Below, in pieces: positions 1-5,990 of a stretch of 10,749 nucleotides of DNA. The stretch covers positions 1-10,749 of the forward strand of contig JAGGZZ010000060.1 of assembly GCA_021161765.1 (NCBI GenBank), given 5' to 3'. A program made the position numbers and the translations under genes. Source of the DNA: Candidatus Methanophagales archaeon (GTDB lineage Archaea; Halobacteriota; Syntropharchaeia; Alkanophagales; Methanospirareceae). Positions within the stretch are counted from its first letter, which is position 1, and each line of letters opens with the position of its first letter. Below the pieces are notes generated by a model, which saw only the letters and a program-made list of their open reading frames with translations, was not told the DNA's origin and did not search any database.

Positions 1-130
1 GCGTTGCGGGATTCACTATGCCACGCCAGACCACCGTATAATCCCTTTCCGCTCGTACAATGCCATTCACCGACCGTCAGTGGAAAAGGCTTTTTCGGTG
101 CCTCTTAGCACTAAGACCAAAGCAGATTAG
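1..130 (+). CDS. C-terminal tail of an archaeal radical SAM protein (COG1964 / tetraether-synthase-like), partial
   Basis: An open frame enters from the left edge (codons begin at base 2) and ends at TAG 128-130, giving 42 residues. The pattern is His-Tyr-Ala-Thr-Pro-Asp, then Arg-Ile-Ile-Pro-Phe, Ser-Tyr-Asn, Ile-His-Arg and Val-Glu-Lys. From memory this is the C-terminal signature of archaeal COG1964 radical SAM proteins, the family of the tetraether lipid synthase Tes, which couples two archaeol chains in membrane lipids. The radical SAM CxxxCxxC motif lies outside the window, so the reaction cannot be confirmed. Relatives, as I recall them, read Pro-Asp-Gly and Pro-Phe-Cys where this copy has Pro-Asp-His and Pro-Phe-Arg; this could be divergence or early decay. 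The stop codon is also the first TAG of the following repeat. Confidence 0.55.
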   Translation, partial: RCGIHYATPDHRIIPFRSYNAIHRPSVEKAFSVPLSTKTKAD

Positions 131-160
131 GGACTAGGGAATAGCCAATAGGGAATAGGG
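128..160. repeat. Short direct repeat, TAGGGAATAG type
   Basis: TAGGGAATAG occurs exactly at 135-144 and 149-158, preceded by a degenerate unit (TAGGGACTAG) starting at 128 and followed by GGG. The repeat begins at the stop codon of the radical SAM gene. I infer a spacer repeat left by past rearrangement or slippage; no transposase or long terminal inverted repeat is present. Confidence 0.6.
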
Positions 161-208
161 TGCAGCCATGAATTATGAATGAGGAGAAGAAGGCGCTGGA
201 CAATCACC

Positions 209-217
209 TTTAAATAC
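209..217 (+). promoter_or_regulatory. Candidate archaeal TATA box upstream of the 237-391 element
   Basis: TTTAAATAC resembles the archaeal TATA box. Its centre is about 24 nt before the ATG at 237, the usual TATA-to-start distance in archaea, so a transcript would begin at or next to that ATG. The BRE is not convincing. This could drive a leaderless small protein or a structured leader RNA reading towards thioredoxin. Confidence 0.4.
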
Positions 218-236
218 AACAAGAGCCTAGATAAAA

Positions 237-365
237 ATGCCCTTTTCGAAGAGTAGTATGACCTTGCTGAACAAGCGAAGGATGATTGCTATTGCAAACG
301 AAGGGCTACAAAACACGCCGTATTGCACGGTCCCTGCGGTACGCCCCCTTCAAATGATGCAATGA
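237..365 (+). CDS. Possible 42-residue leaderless small protein (doubtful)
   Basis: An ATG frame of 42 codons runs from 237 to TGA 363-365. In its favour: a TATA-like box the right distance upstream for a leaderless start. Against it: no Shine-Dalgarno sequence, no recognised family, no signal peptide or membrane segment, and overlap with a nested inverted repeat (317-391) that suggests the transcript matters as RNA. The peptide is basic in the middle (Lys-Arg-Arg) with one Cys. Confidence 0.2.
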   Translation: MPFSKSSMTLLNKRRMIAIANEGLQNTPYCTVPAVRPLQMMQ

Positions 366-391
366 CCGTTTAGAGGCAACCACAATACGGC
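317..391 (+). ncRNA. Nested inverted repeat, possible structured RNA or leader
   Basis: GCCGTATTG (317-325) pairs perfectly with CAATACGGC (383-391). Inside it ACGGTC (327-332) pairs with GACCGT (364-369), so 9-bp and 6-bp helices nest with only one base between their 5' arms. The right outer arm sits just before the TATA-like sequence at 393-402. It may be a structured RNA, a leader of the thioredoxin transcript or a regulator-binding site. I do not recognise it as RNase P RNA, SRP RNA, a tRNA or a C/D-box RNA. Confidence 0.35.
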
Positions 392-392
392 A

Positions 393-402
393 CACATATA
401 CA
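393..402 (+). promoter_or_regulatory. Candidate TATA box for the trx-polB-uppS-thpR-xseA cluster
   Basis: An ACATATACAT-like stretch lies about 25 nt before the expected transcription start near 420-426 and about 45 nt before the preferred thioredoxin ATG at 444. The transcript would then carry a short leader containing the GGAG motif at 428-431. It is the only TATA-like site immediately upstream of the cluster. Confidence 0.4.
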
Positions 403-443
403 TACACCAAAAAAAATCAAATACTGTGGAGAAGATATTAAAA

Positions 444-938
444 ATGGAAGAACGAGAAGAAAATCGTGTACGTTATGCCGGTACGGGAGAGGAGAGAGAT
501 ACAGATACAGCTATAAATGTAGATATAGAGATAGAGCGGATAAAGGAGCGAAAGATGCGGGAGATGGAAGAAGAGATAAAAGCAAGGAAAGAGAGTGGAA
601 AGGAGGGATTGGGAGCAATAGACCAGCCTCTGACGTTGGATGACAATAGCTTTGTAGAAACGATAAGGAAATATCCTGTGGTCGTCGTGGATTGCTGGGC
701 TCCCTGGTGCGGTCCTTGCAAAATGATTGCACCGGTAATAGAGGAGTTGGCGAAGGAATATGCCGGTAAAGTCGTATTTGGGAAATTGAATGTGGATGAC
801 AATCCGAAAACCGCCACTGAATTTGCGATAATGGCTATACCCACGCTGTTCATCTTTAAACATGGCGAACCGGTGGACGTTGTTCAGGGGGCGGTGCCGA
901 AACCGTATTTAGAAGCGAAAGTAAAAGAATGGCTGTAG
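444..938 (+). CDS. trx: Thioredoxin with a charged N-terminal extension
   Basis: A cytoplasmic dithiol-disulfide oxidoreductase of 164 residues. The thioredoxin fold covers about residues 60-164, with active site Trp-Cys-Gly-Pro-Cys at 88-92 and the cis-proline in Ala-Ile-Pro-Thr at about 133. Before it lie about 55 residues rich in Glu, Arg and Lys (around the Arg-Ile-Lys-Glu-Arg-Lys segment), predicted helical or coiled-coil. This makes the protein about 1.5 times the length of a classical thioredoxin; similar extensions occur in some archaeal thioredoxins. I chose ATG 444 because GGAG at 428-431 precedes it. A GTG at 426, adding six residues, has no ribosome site but could be a leaderless start. 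It is the first gene of the cluster, 27 nt before polB. Family and redox role are secure; the physiological partner is unknown. Confidence 0.93.
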   Translation: MEEREENRVRYAGTGEERDTDTAINVDIEIERIKERKMREMEEEIKARKESGKEGLGAIDQPLTLDDNSFVETIRKYPVVVVDCWAPWCGPCKMIAPVIEELAKEYAGKVVFGKLNVDDNPKTATEFAIMAIPTLFIFKHGEPVDVVQGAVPKPYLEAKVKEWL

Positions 939-965
939 TAGCGGTGAAAAGAGACCTTTTAAACG

Positions 966-2540
966 ATGAATGTGCATAATCTCGGCGAGGGGGAAAGAAA
1001 AAGGAAGGGAATAGAAATAGTGAAGAGGTTTGCTGATTTGGGATTTCAAGCACAGCCAGAGGCAATTGACCTATTGAGCGGATACGAAAATGAATCCCGG
1101 TTTGGTCTCGATGAGATAGTAGAGAACGTGACCAGTTCGTTAGACACTGCAACTTTTGTGATTTCCGGCGAGCAGATAGCCGAGTTTATCAGAAATGGCG
1201 TGGCTGTTGCTATAGAAAAGGAAAGAAGCACCACAAAAACGCAAACACCACCACTACCCGCCGCCGCTGCTCCTGCAATAATTAAATCGTTCTCTGATAG
1301 TAGTCGAAGAGACATTGACCATAAAGATTTCTTACCGCAGTTCCTTGACCGGTATGAAAGGATAAGCAGGGTAATAAAGCAGAGGTTAAACAATTGCGGG
1401 CAGATACGGTTTGCTATAAGAAACGGCAGGGGCAATGGACGGAATGGCGAAGAGGTTTCCGTAGTGGGAATGGTCTCATCGGTAAACAAAACGGCAAGAG
1501 GGAATCTACGCGTTGATTTGGAAGACCCCTCGGGGCAACTCATGGTTGTTCTGCAACCCCATGAGGAAATAGTACTCGATGAGATAATAGGCGTTACTGG
1601 CTCTTTATCGGATAGGGGCTATTTATTTGCAAATAAAATAATACGTCCCGACGTGCCTTACCGCTCTTCAAGTTCACAGGCATCATTACCGCTTCCATTC
1701 AAATCCGTCTTGGGGGAGGAGGGAGAAGAAACGGGCGAGACACAAAAACCCGTATATGCGGTGTTTATCTCGGATATGCATGTAGGGAGCAAGACATTTC
1801 TGGAAGAGTCATGGGATAGCTTCGTGCAGTGGTTGAAGGGGGAATCAAAACGCATGGGAATTGCATATCTGGTTGTTGCTGGCGACATCGTGGATGGAAT
1901 AGGCGTGTATCCGGGTCAGGAGGATGATTTGTCAATTACGGATGTTAATGAGCAATACAAAGTAGCGGCGGGATATTTTCACGCGTTACCTGCTCATATA
2001 CATACGGTTATAGCGCCGGGAAACCATGATGCGGTCAGAAATGCAGAACCACAACCGCCCTTGCCCGCACACCTCAGGCAGCTCTTCCCTGAAGATACCT
2101 GTTTTGTGAGCAATCCCGCATACATAAAAATTGGCGGCAGGCTCGTCCTGGTCTATCATGGGCAGTCGTACGACGATTTTGTCAGCGCAGTATCGAGGCT
2201 GAATTATTCGCAGCCTGAGGCAGTAATGGCTGAGATGCTTAAACGGCGGCATATTGCACCCACCTACGGGAATGTCGTCTCTATTGTCCCCAACGGGCAC
2301 GATTATGGGATTATTGATCCTGTTCCTGACATATTCCTGTGTGGACACGTCCATACGGTTGGTATTTCTAAATATCGCGACGTATTGCTTATAAATTCCG
2401 GGACATGGCAATCACAAACACCGTATCAAAAAAAGAGGGATATAAATCCCGTTCCCGGCTGCGCAACGCTTGTAGAGCTTGGTAAAATGGAAACGAAGGT
2501 GATGAACTTCGGAACTGGAAGCATAGCAGAAGCAGGATAA
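966..2540 (+). CDS. polB: DNA polymerase D (Pol II) small subunit DP1
   Basis: The 524-residue small subunit of archaeal replicative polymerase D. It supplies Mre11-like 3'-5' proofreading nuclease activity and binds the large subunit DP2, which is not in this window. An N-terminal helical domain (about 1-85) and a Pro/Ala-rich linker (about 90-105) lead to an OB-fold (about 145-230) and a calcineurin-like phosphoesterase domain (about 263-515). Metal ligands are all present: Asp270 and His272 (Ser-Asp-Met-His-Val-Gly), Asp307 (Gly-Asp-Ile-Val-Asp-Gly), Asn353/His354 (Gly-Asn-His-Asp), His398 (His-Gly) and His461/His463 (Gly-His-Val-His-Thr). An active exonuclease is therefore expected, unlike eukaryotic B-subunits. 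Length is normal for the family. The start follows a GGTGA-type site. The stop is 10 nt before uppS. Confidence 0.96.
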   Translation: MNVHNLGEGERKRKGIEIVKRFADLGFQAQPEAIDLLSGYENESRFGLDEIVENVTSSLDTATFVISGEQIAEFIRNGVAVAIEKERSTTKTQTPPLPAAAAPAIIKSFSDSSRRDIDHKDFLPQFLDRYERISRVIKQRLNNCGQIRFAIRNGRGNGRNGEEVSVVGMVSSVNKTARGNLRVDLEDPSGQLMVVLQPHEEIVLDEIIGVTGSLSDRGYLFANKIIRPDVPYRSSSSQASLPLPFKSVLGEEGEETGETQKPVYAVFISDMHVGSKTFLEESWDSFVQWLKGESKRMGIAYLVVAGDIVDGIGVYPGQEDDLSITDVNEQYKVAAGYFHALPAHIHTVIAPGNHDAVRNAEPQPPLPAHLRQLFPEDTCFVSNPAYIKIGGRLVLVYHGQSYDDFVSAVSRLNYSQPEAVMAEMLKRRHIAPTYGNVVSIVPNGHDYGIIDPVPDIFLCGHVHTVGISKYRDVLLINSGTWQSQTPYQKKRDINPVPGCATLVELGKMETKVMNFGTGSIAEAG

Positions 2541-2545
2541 GGAGG
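2541..2545 (+). promoter_or_regulatory. Strong Shine-Dalgarno site for uppS
   Basis: GGAGG begins immediately after the polB TAA stop and ends 5 nt before the uppS ATG. It fixes the uppS start and implies translation from a polB-uppS polycistronic message. Confidence 0.8.
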
Positions 2546-2550
2546 CTGGT

Positions 2551-3459
2551 ATGAAGATAACGACAAGAAATAGCGGAATGAAGTTCCGCGCACTACGCAA
2601 AGCGGTGACGATACGCAGCAGGTTGCAAGGCAGGGTTTATGGCAATTACGAGCGATTACTGGAAGAGCGGATATTAGCACGGAGTTTGCCCGAACATGTA
2701 GCGATAATCATGGATGGGAACAGAAGGTATGCAAAGAGGATAGGAATTTCAACGGAGGAGGGTTATCTCTATGGAGCAGAGATAACGGAGCGCGTGATTG
2801 ATTGGTGTTTTGACCTGGGAATACCGCAGCTCACGATTTATGCCTTTTCTATCGAAAACTTTTGCAGGATGGATGAGGAAAAAGAGCATTTATTTGCACT
2901 GATGGAAAAAGAATTCGAGAAGATAAGCAGGGATGAAAGGGTTCATAAGGATGGTGTGCGGGTGAAAGCAATAGGGAATGTCAATCTGCTGCCTGAAACA
3001 GTAAGAGAGGCGATAAGAAAAGCTGAAGATGCAACTGCGCATTACGACAAATTTAAGTTGTTCATTGCCGTGGCGTATAGTGGCAAGATGGAGATAGTTG
3101 ATTCGGCGTATATAATAGCGAATATGGTAAAACGAGGGCTGTTAGCTCCAGAGGATATAGATGAAGCAACGATATCAAAGCATTTATATGTAAGCGAGAT
3201 AGAAAATGGTTCGTCTGCTTCCGTAGCGAAAACGAGTGTAGACTTGTTAATAAGAACGGGTGGCGAGCAGAGATTGAGCAATTTCGTGCCATGGCAGGCG
3301 TTAGGGAACGAATGTGCAGCGTATTTCTGCGCCCCTTTCTGGCCTGAGTTCAGAAGAATAGACCTGCTCAGGGCTGTAAGAACGTATCAAGAGCGTGCAG
3401 ATGAGAAAAGGCAGCATACGCTATCAAGAATAGTACAATTAATCAAGACCTTTTCTTAA
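2551..3459 (+). CDS. uppS: Cis-prenyltransferase (undecaprenyl/polyprenyl diphosphate synthase)
   Basis: Condenses isopentenyl diphosphate onto an allylic primer (geranylgeranyl diphosphate in archaeal homologues) to build the polyprenyl carrier used in cell-surface glycosylation. At 302 residues it is slightly long because of about 45 basic residues before the core. Core motifs: Met-Asp-Gly-Asn-Arg-Arg (catalytic Asp55, Asn57), Ala-Phe-Ser-Ile-Glu-Asn (99-103) with Arg106, Tyr-Ser-Gly-Lys (176-179), and Arg-Thr-Gly-Gly-Glu-Gln-Arg-Leu-Ser (235-243). The Gly-His pair that follows the catalytic loop in the bacterial family reads Gly71-Tyr72 here. The start is firm: GGAGG at 2541-2545, directly after the polB stop, is spaced 5 nt from the ATG. 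Function is secure at family level; product chain length cannot be read from sequence. Confidence 0.94.
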   Translation: MKITTRNSGMKFRALRKAVTIRSRLQGRVYGNYERLLEERILARSLPEHVAIIMDGNRRYAKRIGISTEEGYLYGAEITERVIDWCFDLGIPQLTIYAFSIENFCRMDEEKEHLFALMEKEFEKISRDERVHKDGVRVKAIGNVNLLPETVREAIRKAEDATAHYDKFKLFIAVAYSGKMEIVDSAYIIANMVKRGLLAPEDIDEATISKHLYVSEIENGSSASVAKTSVDLLIRTGGEQRLSNFVPWQALGNECAAYFCAPFWPEFRRIDLLRAVRTYQERADEKRQHTLSRIVQLIKTFS

Positions 3460-3469
3460 AAAAAGTGTT

Positions 3470-4063
3470 ATGAGGGCGTTTATTGCAGTGGACCTGTCTG
3501 AGGAACTAAGGGCGAAGATAAAGGGGATACAAAAGCAATTTATGGACTTGGAGATATACGCGAATCTAAAGTTAAAATTCGTGAATCCGTGGCAGGTGCA
3601 TCAAACGGTGAAATTTCTGGGGGACGTTCCTGAGAATAGCGTTGATGAGATTAAAATTGCACTGGCAGCGACAACTCAAAAACCATTTGATATAAAACTG
3701 CGGGGTGTGGGATTCTTTCCTGAAGCTTCGCTGGGAAAGGCAAGAAACATAAGGGTCGTATGGATAGGAATGGAAAAGGGCGAGGAGGAATTAAAGGCGC
3801 TGCAGCAGGAAGTAGAATCGGAGCTGAGTGCACTTGGATTCCCAAGAGAAAAACGGTTCGGTGCACACGTCACGCTGTGCAGGGTAAAAAAGCGTTTATC
3901 ACAGGCCGAAATACGGCTGCTTTTGAACAAGATAGCCGAGCTGAAGGATGTAGAAGTAGGAACGATGCTTGTAGAAGAGCTAAAATTAAAACGCAGCACG
4001 CTTACGCCTAAGGGGCCTATTTACGAGGATGTGTGGGTGAAGAGGTTGGGTGAGGAGGGATGA
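3470..4063 (+). CDS. thpR: RNA 2',3'-cyclic phosphodiesterase (2H / LigT family)
   Basis: A 197-residue 2H phosphoesterase that hydrolyses RNA 2',3'-cyclic phosphates to 2'-phosphates; family members also show low 2'-5' RNA ligase activity in vitro. Both catalytic tetrapeptides are present: His44-Gln-Thr-Val followed by Lys-Phe-Leu-Gly, and His133-Val-Thr-Leu, in the two halves of the pseudo-symmetric fold. The N-terminus (Arg-Ala-Phe-Ile-Ala-Val-Asp) is the usual family start and length is typical. The ATG is 10 nt after uppS with no clear Shine-Dalgarno sequence. Its last codons overlap the xseA start (ATGA, 4060-4063), so the two are probably translationally coupled. The link to DNA-processing neighbours may simply be operon membership. 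Confidence 0.95.
   Translation: MRAFIAVDLSEELRAKIKGIQKQFMDLEIYANLKLKFVNPWQVHQTVKFLGDVPENSVDEIKIALAATTQKPFDIKLRGVGFFPEASLGKARNIRVVWIGMEKGEEELKALQQEVESELSALGFPREKRFGAHVTLCRVKKRLSQAEIRLLLNKIAELKDVEVGTMLVEELKLKRSTLTPKGPIYEDVWVKRLGEEG
4052..4058 (+). promoter_or_regulatory. Shine-Dalgarno site for xseA inside the thpR end
   Basis: GAGGAGG lies in the last thpR codons, one base before the ATG at 4060 that overlaps the thpR stop. The spacing is very tight, but together with the ATGA overlap it points to coupled translation and supports the long xseA start. Confidence 0.55.
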
Positions 4064-5472
4064 ACAAACATGGAAAAGGAATTACATTAACGGATTTTCT
4101 GCATTTGAAAAAGGAATTAGGCGATGATAACGATAAAGCTGAAGATAAAAAGAAGTCTGGTACTGAAAACAAAAGCAAAAGCAAAAGAGGAGTAGAAACA
4201 ATCAAGGAAGAAACACCGCACATATACGCGGTATATGAGGTCACGAAATACATAAGGCAGAAATTAGATAGGGATGAGGTGCTCAGGGACGTTTACGTAA
4301 AAGGGGAAATTTCCAATCTCCGCCAGCCTACTTCCGGTCATTTATACTTCACGCTCAAGGATGAACGTTCGGAACTGCGATGCGTGATGTTCAGGGAAAA
4401 GAATCGTAAGCTAAAATCTATTCCGGTGGATGGAACGAGCGTGATAGCAAGGGGTCGTATAAGTGTGTACGAACGGCAGGGGAAGTACCAGTTATACGTG
4501 GATGACATACAGGAAGAGGGCATAGGTGCGCTGTACCGTGCATTTGAACAGTTAAAAAAGAAGCTGAAGGAAGAGGGTTTGTTTGACGCCGCCTATAAGA
4601 AGTCGATACCGGTTTTCCCACGCCGAATAGGCGTTATCACTTCGTCCACCGGTGCTGCCATTCGCGATATATTGAACATTACGAGGAGAAGATTCCCGCA
4701 CGTGCATATTTTGCTGGCGCCGGTTGCCGTGCAGGGAGAAGAAGCAGCTCCGCAGATAGTAAATGCCATTCGGCTGATGAACCGGGTGAATGCAGAACAG
4801 ATGAAAATAGACGTGCTGGTAGTAGGGCGAGGAGGGGGTTCAATAGAAGAGCTGTGGGCGTTTAACGAAGAAGCCGTCGCCAGAGCGATTTTCTCATCGG
4901 AGATTCCCGTAATATCCGCGGTGGGGCACGAAACGGACTTTACAATCGCTGATTTTGTTGCGGACCGGCGAGCGGCAACGCCGTCCGAAGCTGCGGAATT
5001 GGCTGTGCCCGATAAACGCGAAATCGAAAATAATTTGAGTTCTTTGAAGTTGCGAATGCAGCAGAATGCTTTTAAAGCGATTGAATACCACAGGAAGCAG
5101 TTGGAGAGCATCGAGCGAAATATCTTGTTTAGAACGCCTATGGAGAAGATAAATCAATACCGGCAAACGGTAGATGAAATAAAGCGAAGCATAACTGCGG
5201 AAATAACGCACCTCATCGCATTGCACAGGAAAAGTTTGCAGGCTCTTACTGGCAAGCTGGATGCTTTGAGTCCTCTGGCTATCCTCGACCGGGGGTACAG
5301 TATATGTTCGCGATTGCCGGAAGGCGAAATAGTAAGGAGTGTCCGGGATATTGCGATTGGAGATGCGTTGAGGATATTGTTTAGCGACGGTGAAGCCGTT
5401 TCGGAAGTGAAGGAGAAGAAGGGGAAAGGAGGTCAAGAAAATAAATTGTTGACACAGATTAACACAGATTAA
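4060..5472 (+). CDS. xseA: Exodeoxyribonuclease VII large subunit
   Basis: Catalytic subunit of Exo VII, which degrades single-stranded DNA from both ends and works with several XseB subunits. An N-terminal OB domain (about 54-155; Val-Lys-Gly-Glu-Ile-Ser-Asn, then Ser-Gly-His-Leu-Tyr-Phe-Thr-Leu-Lys) is followed by the catalytic domain (about 180-320). Residues matching the essential E. coli set as I recall it are Asp203 (Arg-Asp-Ile-Leu), Arg257 (Gly-Arg-Gly-Gly-Gly), His290 and Asp293 (Gly-His-Glu-Thr-Asp). A coiled-coil region (about 320-400) and the terminal Ser-Pro-Leu-Ala-Ile-Leu-Asp-Arg-Gly-Tyr segment follow. Unlike E. coli XseA it starts with about 52 extra lysine-rich residues. The last eight residues (Leu-Leu-Thr-Gln-Ile-Asn-Thr-Asp) are read from a tandem DNA repeat, so the native end may have been replaced. 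Its partner xseB lies 2.9 kb downstream. Confidence 0.95.
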   Translation: MNKHGKGITLTDFLHLKKELGDDNDKAEDKKKSGTENKSKSKRGVETIKEETPHIYAVYEVTKYIRQKLDRDEVLRDVYVKGEISNLRQPTSGHLYFTLKDERSELRCVMFREKNRKLKSIPVDGTSVIARGRISVYERQGKYQLYVDDIQEEGIGALYRAFEQLKKKLKEEGLFDAAYKKSIPVFPRRIGVITSSTGAAIRDILNITRRRFPHVHILLAPVAVQGEEAAPQIVNAIRLMNRVNAEQMKIDVLVVGRGGGSIEELWAFNEEAVARAIFSSEIPVISAVGHETDFTIADFVADRRAATPSEAAELAVPDKREIENNLSSLKLRMQQNAFKAIEYHRKQLESIERNILFRTPMEKINQYRQTVDEIKRSITAEITHLIALHRKSLQALTGKLDALSPLAILDRGYSICSRLPEGEIVRSVRDIAIGDALRILFSDGEAVSEVKEKKGKGGQENKLLTQINTD

Positions 5473-5479
5473 CACAGAC
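5451..5479. repeat. 10-bp tandem repeat (ACACAGATTA) forming the xseA 3' end
   Basis: The unit is AACACAGATT: GACACAGATT (5451-5460), AACACAGATT (5461-5470), then a partial third copy AACACAGAC (5471-5479). It spans the xseA stop codon (5470-5472). It marks the left edge of the AT-rich block that separates xseA from xseB, which suggests a rearrangement junction. Confidence 0.75.
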
Positions 5480-5498
5480 AAAACAAACTGCAAAAAAA

Positions 5499-5514
5499 TC
5501 TCTTTTCAAAGAGA
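5499..5514 (-). terminator. Weak hairpin after xseA
   Basis: TCTCTT (5499-5504) and AAGAGA (5509-5514) form a 6-bp stem with a 4-nt loop. The preceding A-run (5492-5498) would read as a U-run on the minus strand, so only minus-strand termination fits the classic layout, and no minus-strand gene lies nearby. It could equally be a small operator. Confidence 0.2.
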
Positions 5515-5531
5515 AAGTTACAATGGAAAAA

Positions 5532-5542
5532 GTTTAAATTAT
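5532..5542 (+). promoter_or_regulatory. Candidate promoter of the accessory block
   Basis: GTTTAAATTAT follows a purine-rich GGAAAAA stretch that could act as a BRE. Its centre is about 25 nt before the ATG at 5562, so the 46-codon ORF could be translated from a leaderless transcript. If real, the block between xseA and xseB has its own promoter. Confidence 0.4.
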
Positions 5543-5561
5543 GCAAGTTGAGCAAAATTAA

Positions 5562-5702
5562 ATGGGATTAACAATGCAAGAAGTAGTTAGCTTTGAAGAA
5601 ATTAAATATTTATATCCAGAAGAATATAATAATCAAAGAACTGGTTTTATCAGTTCTGTTTATTTCGTCAGTAAAGTGAAAAGAGGTGGTAGGATGGTAT
5701 GA
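5562..5702 (+). CDS. Small ORF (46 aa) coupled to the DUF2283 gene
   Basis: I do not recognise a family with confidence. The frame starts at ATG 5562 (alternative ATG 5574) and ends at TGA 5700-5702, overlapping the next ATG by ATGA. A TATA-like box lies about 25 nt upstream, fitting a leaderless start. The segment Ser-Phe-Glu-Glu-Ile-Lys followed by Tyr-Pro-Glu-Glu recalls the opening of small archaeal and cyanobacterial proteins that read FeEIkkkYPdeW, after which the likeness stops. The tail is basic (Lys-Val-Lys-Arg-Gly-Gly-Arg). It may be a truncated partner gene kept for translational coupling, or a real microprotein. Confidence 0.4.
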   Translation: MGLTMQEVVSFEEIKYLYPEEYNNQRTGFISSVYFVSKVKRGGRMV

Positions 5703-5974
5703 ATAAATATGTGTTAGAAGATGGGAGTCCGGTGTATTATGAATATGATGAAGTTCAAGACATGTTGTATATAACGTTTAATTCAAAAATTGGTGGGACC
5801 TATTATGAGGATATAGAAGGAATGGAGGGCGTGATGCTACGATATGATGGCGATGCTGAAGAAGTGGTGGGTATAACCGTGCATAACGTCAAACAGAAGA
5901 TGCTGCGCATGTTTATCGCGGATATTTGCAGTTTTATTACAAAACCTTTCTTTAAAAAAGAAGTTAAAATTTAA
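5699..5974 (+). CDS. DUF2283 domain protein
   Basis: A 91-residue protein. Its middle matches the DUF2283 pattern: Tyr-Asp-Glu-Val-Gln-Asp-Met-Leu-Tyr-Ile near residues 16-25, an acidic strand, then Arg-Tyr-Asp-Gly-Asp and Val-Val-Gly-Ile-Thr-Val-His-Asn (about 56-64). DUF2283 proteins are small, of unknown function, and often sit beside small toxin-like or mobile genes; a role as the antitoxin-like half of a pair is inference only. The C-terminus (about 70-91) is basic and hydrophobic. It overlaps the upstream 46-aa ORF by 4 nt and follows a GGTGG/TAGG-type ribosome site. It is 16 nt before the secreted protein gene, so co-transcription is likely. Confidence 0.8.
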   Translation: MNKYVLEDGSPVYYEYDEVQDMLYITFNSKIGGTYYEDIEGMEGVMLRYDGDAEEVVGITVHNVKQKMLRMFIADICSFITKPFFKKEVKI

Positions 5975-5990
5975 GGTGGAGAAGAGAAGG

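Noticed and set aside
128..160. CRISPR-like repeat pattern
   Set aside because: Units are 10 bp with 4-bp spacing and only two exact copies, far from a CRISPR repeat-spacer structure.
426..443. GTG start for thioredoxin at 426
   Set aside because: No ribosome site precedes it, while ATG 444 has GGAG upstream. It stays possible only as a leaderless start.
438..863. Open minus-strand frames opposite thioredoxin
   Set aside because: They lie wholly opposite a gene with clear thioredoxin motifs and resemble no family; they are antisense shadows of purine-rich coding sequence.
4894..5493. 199-codon minus-strand frame over the end of xseA
   Set aside because: It runs antisense to conserved XseA residues. 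Its hydrophobic start is just the complement of the AACACAGATT repeat.
5976..5990. GTG start for the PGF-CTERM protein at 5976
   Set aside because: The GTG is part of the GGTGGAG ribosome site serving ATG 5991, and the longer form only adds charged residues ahead of the signal peptide.
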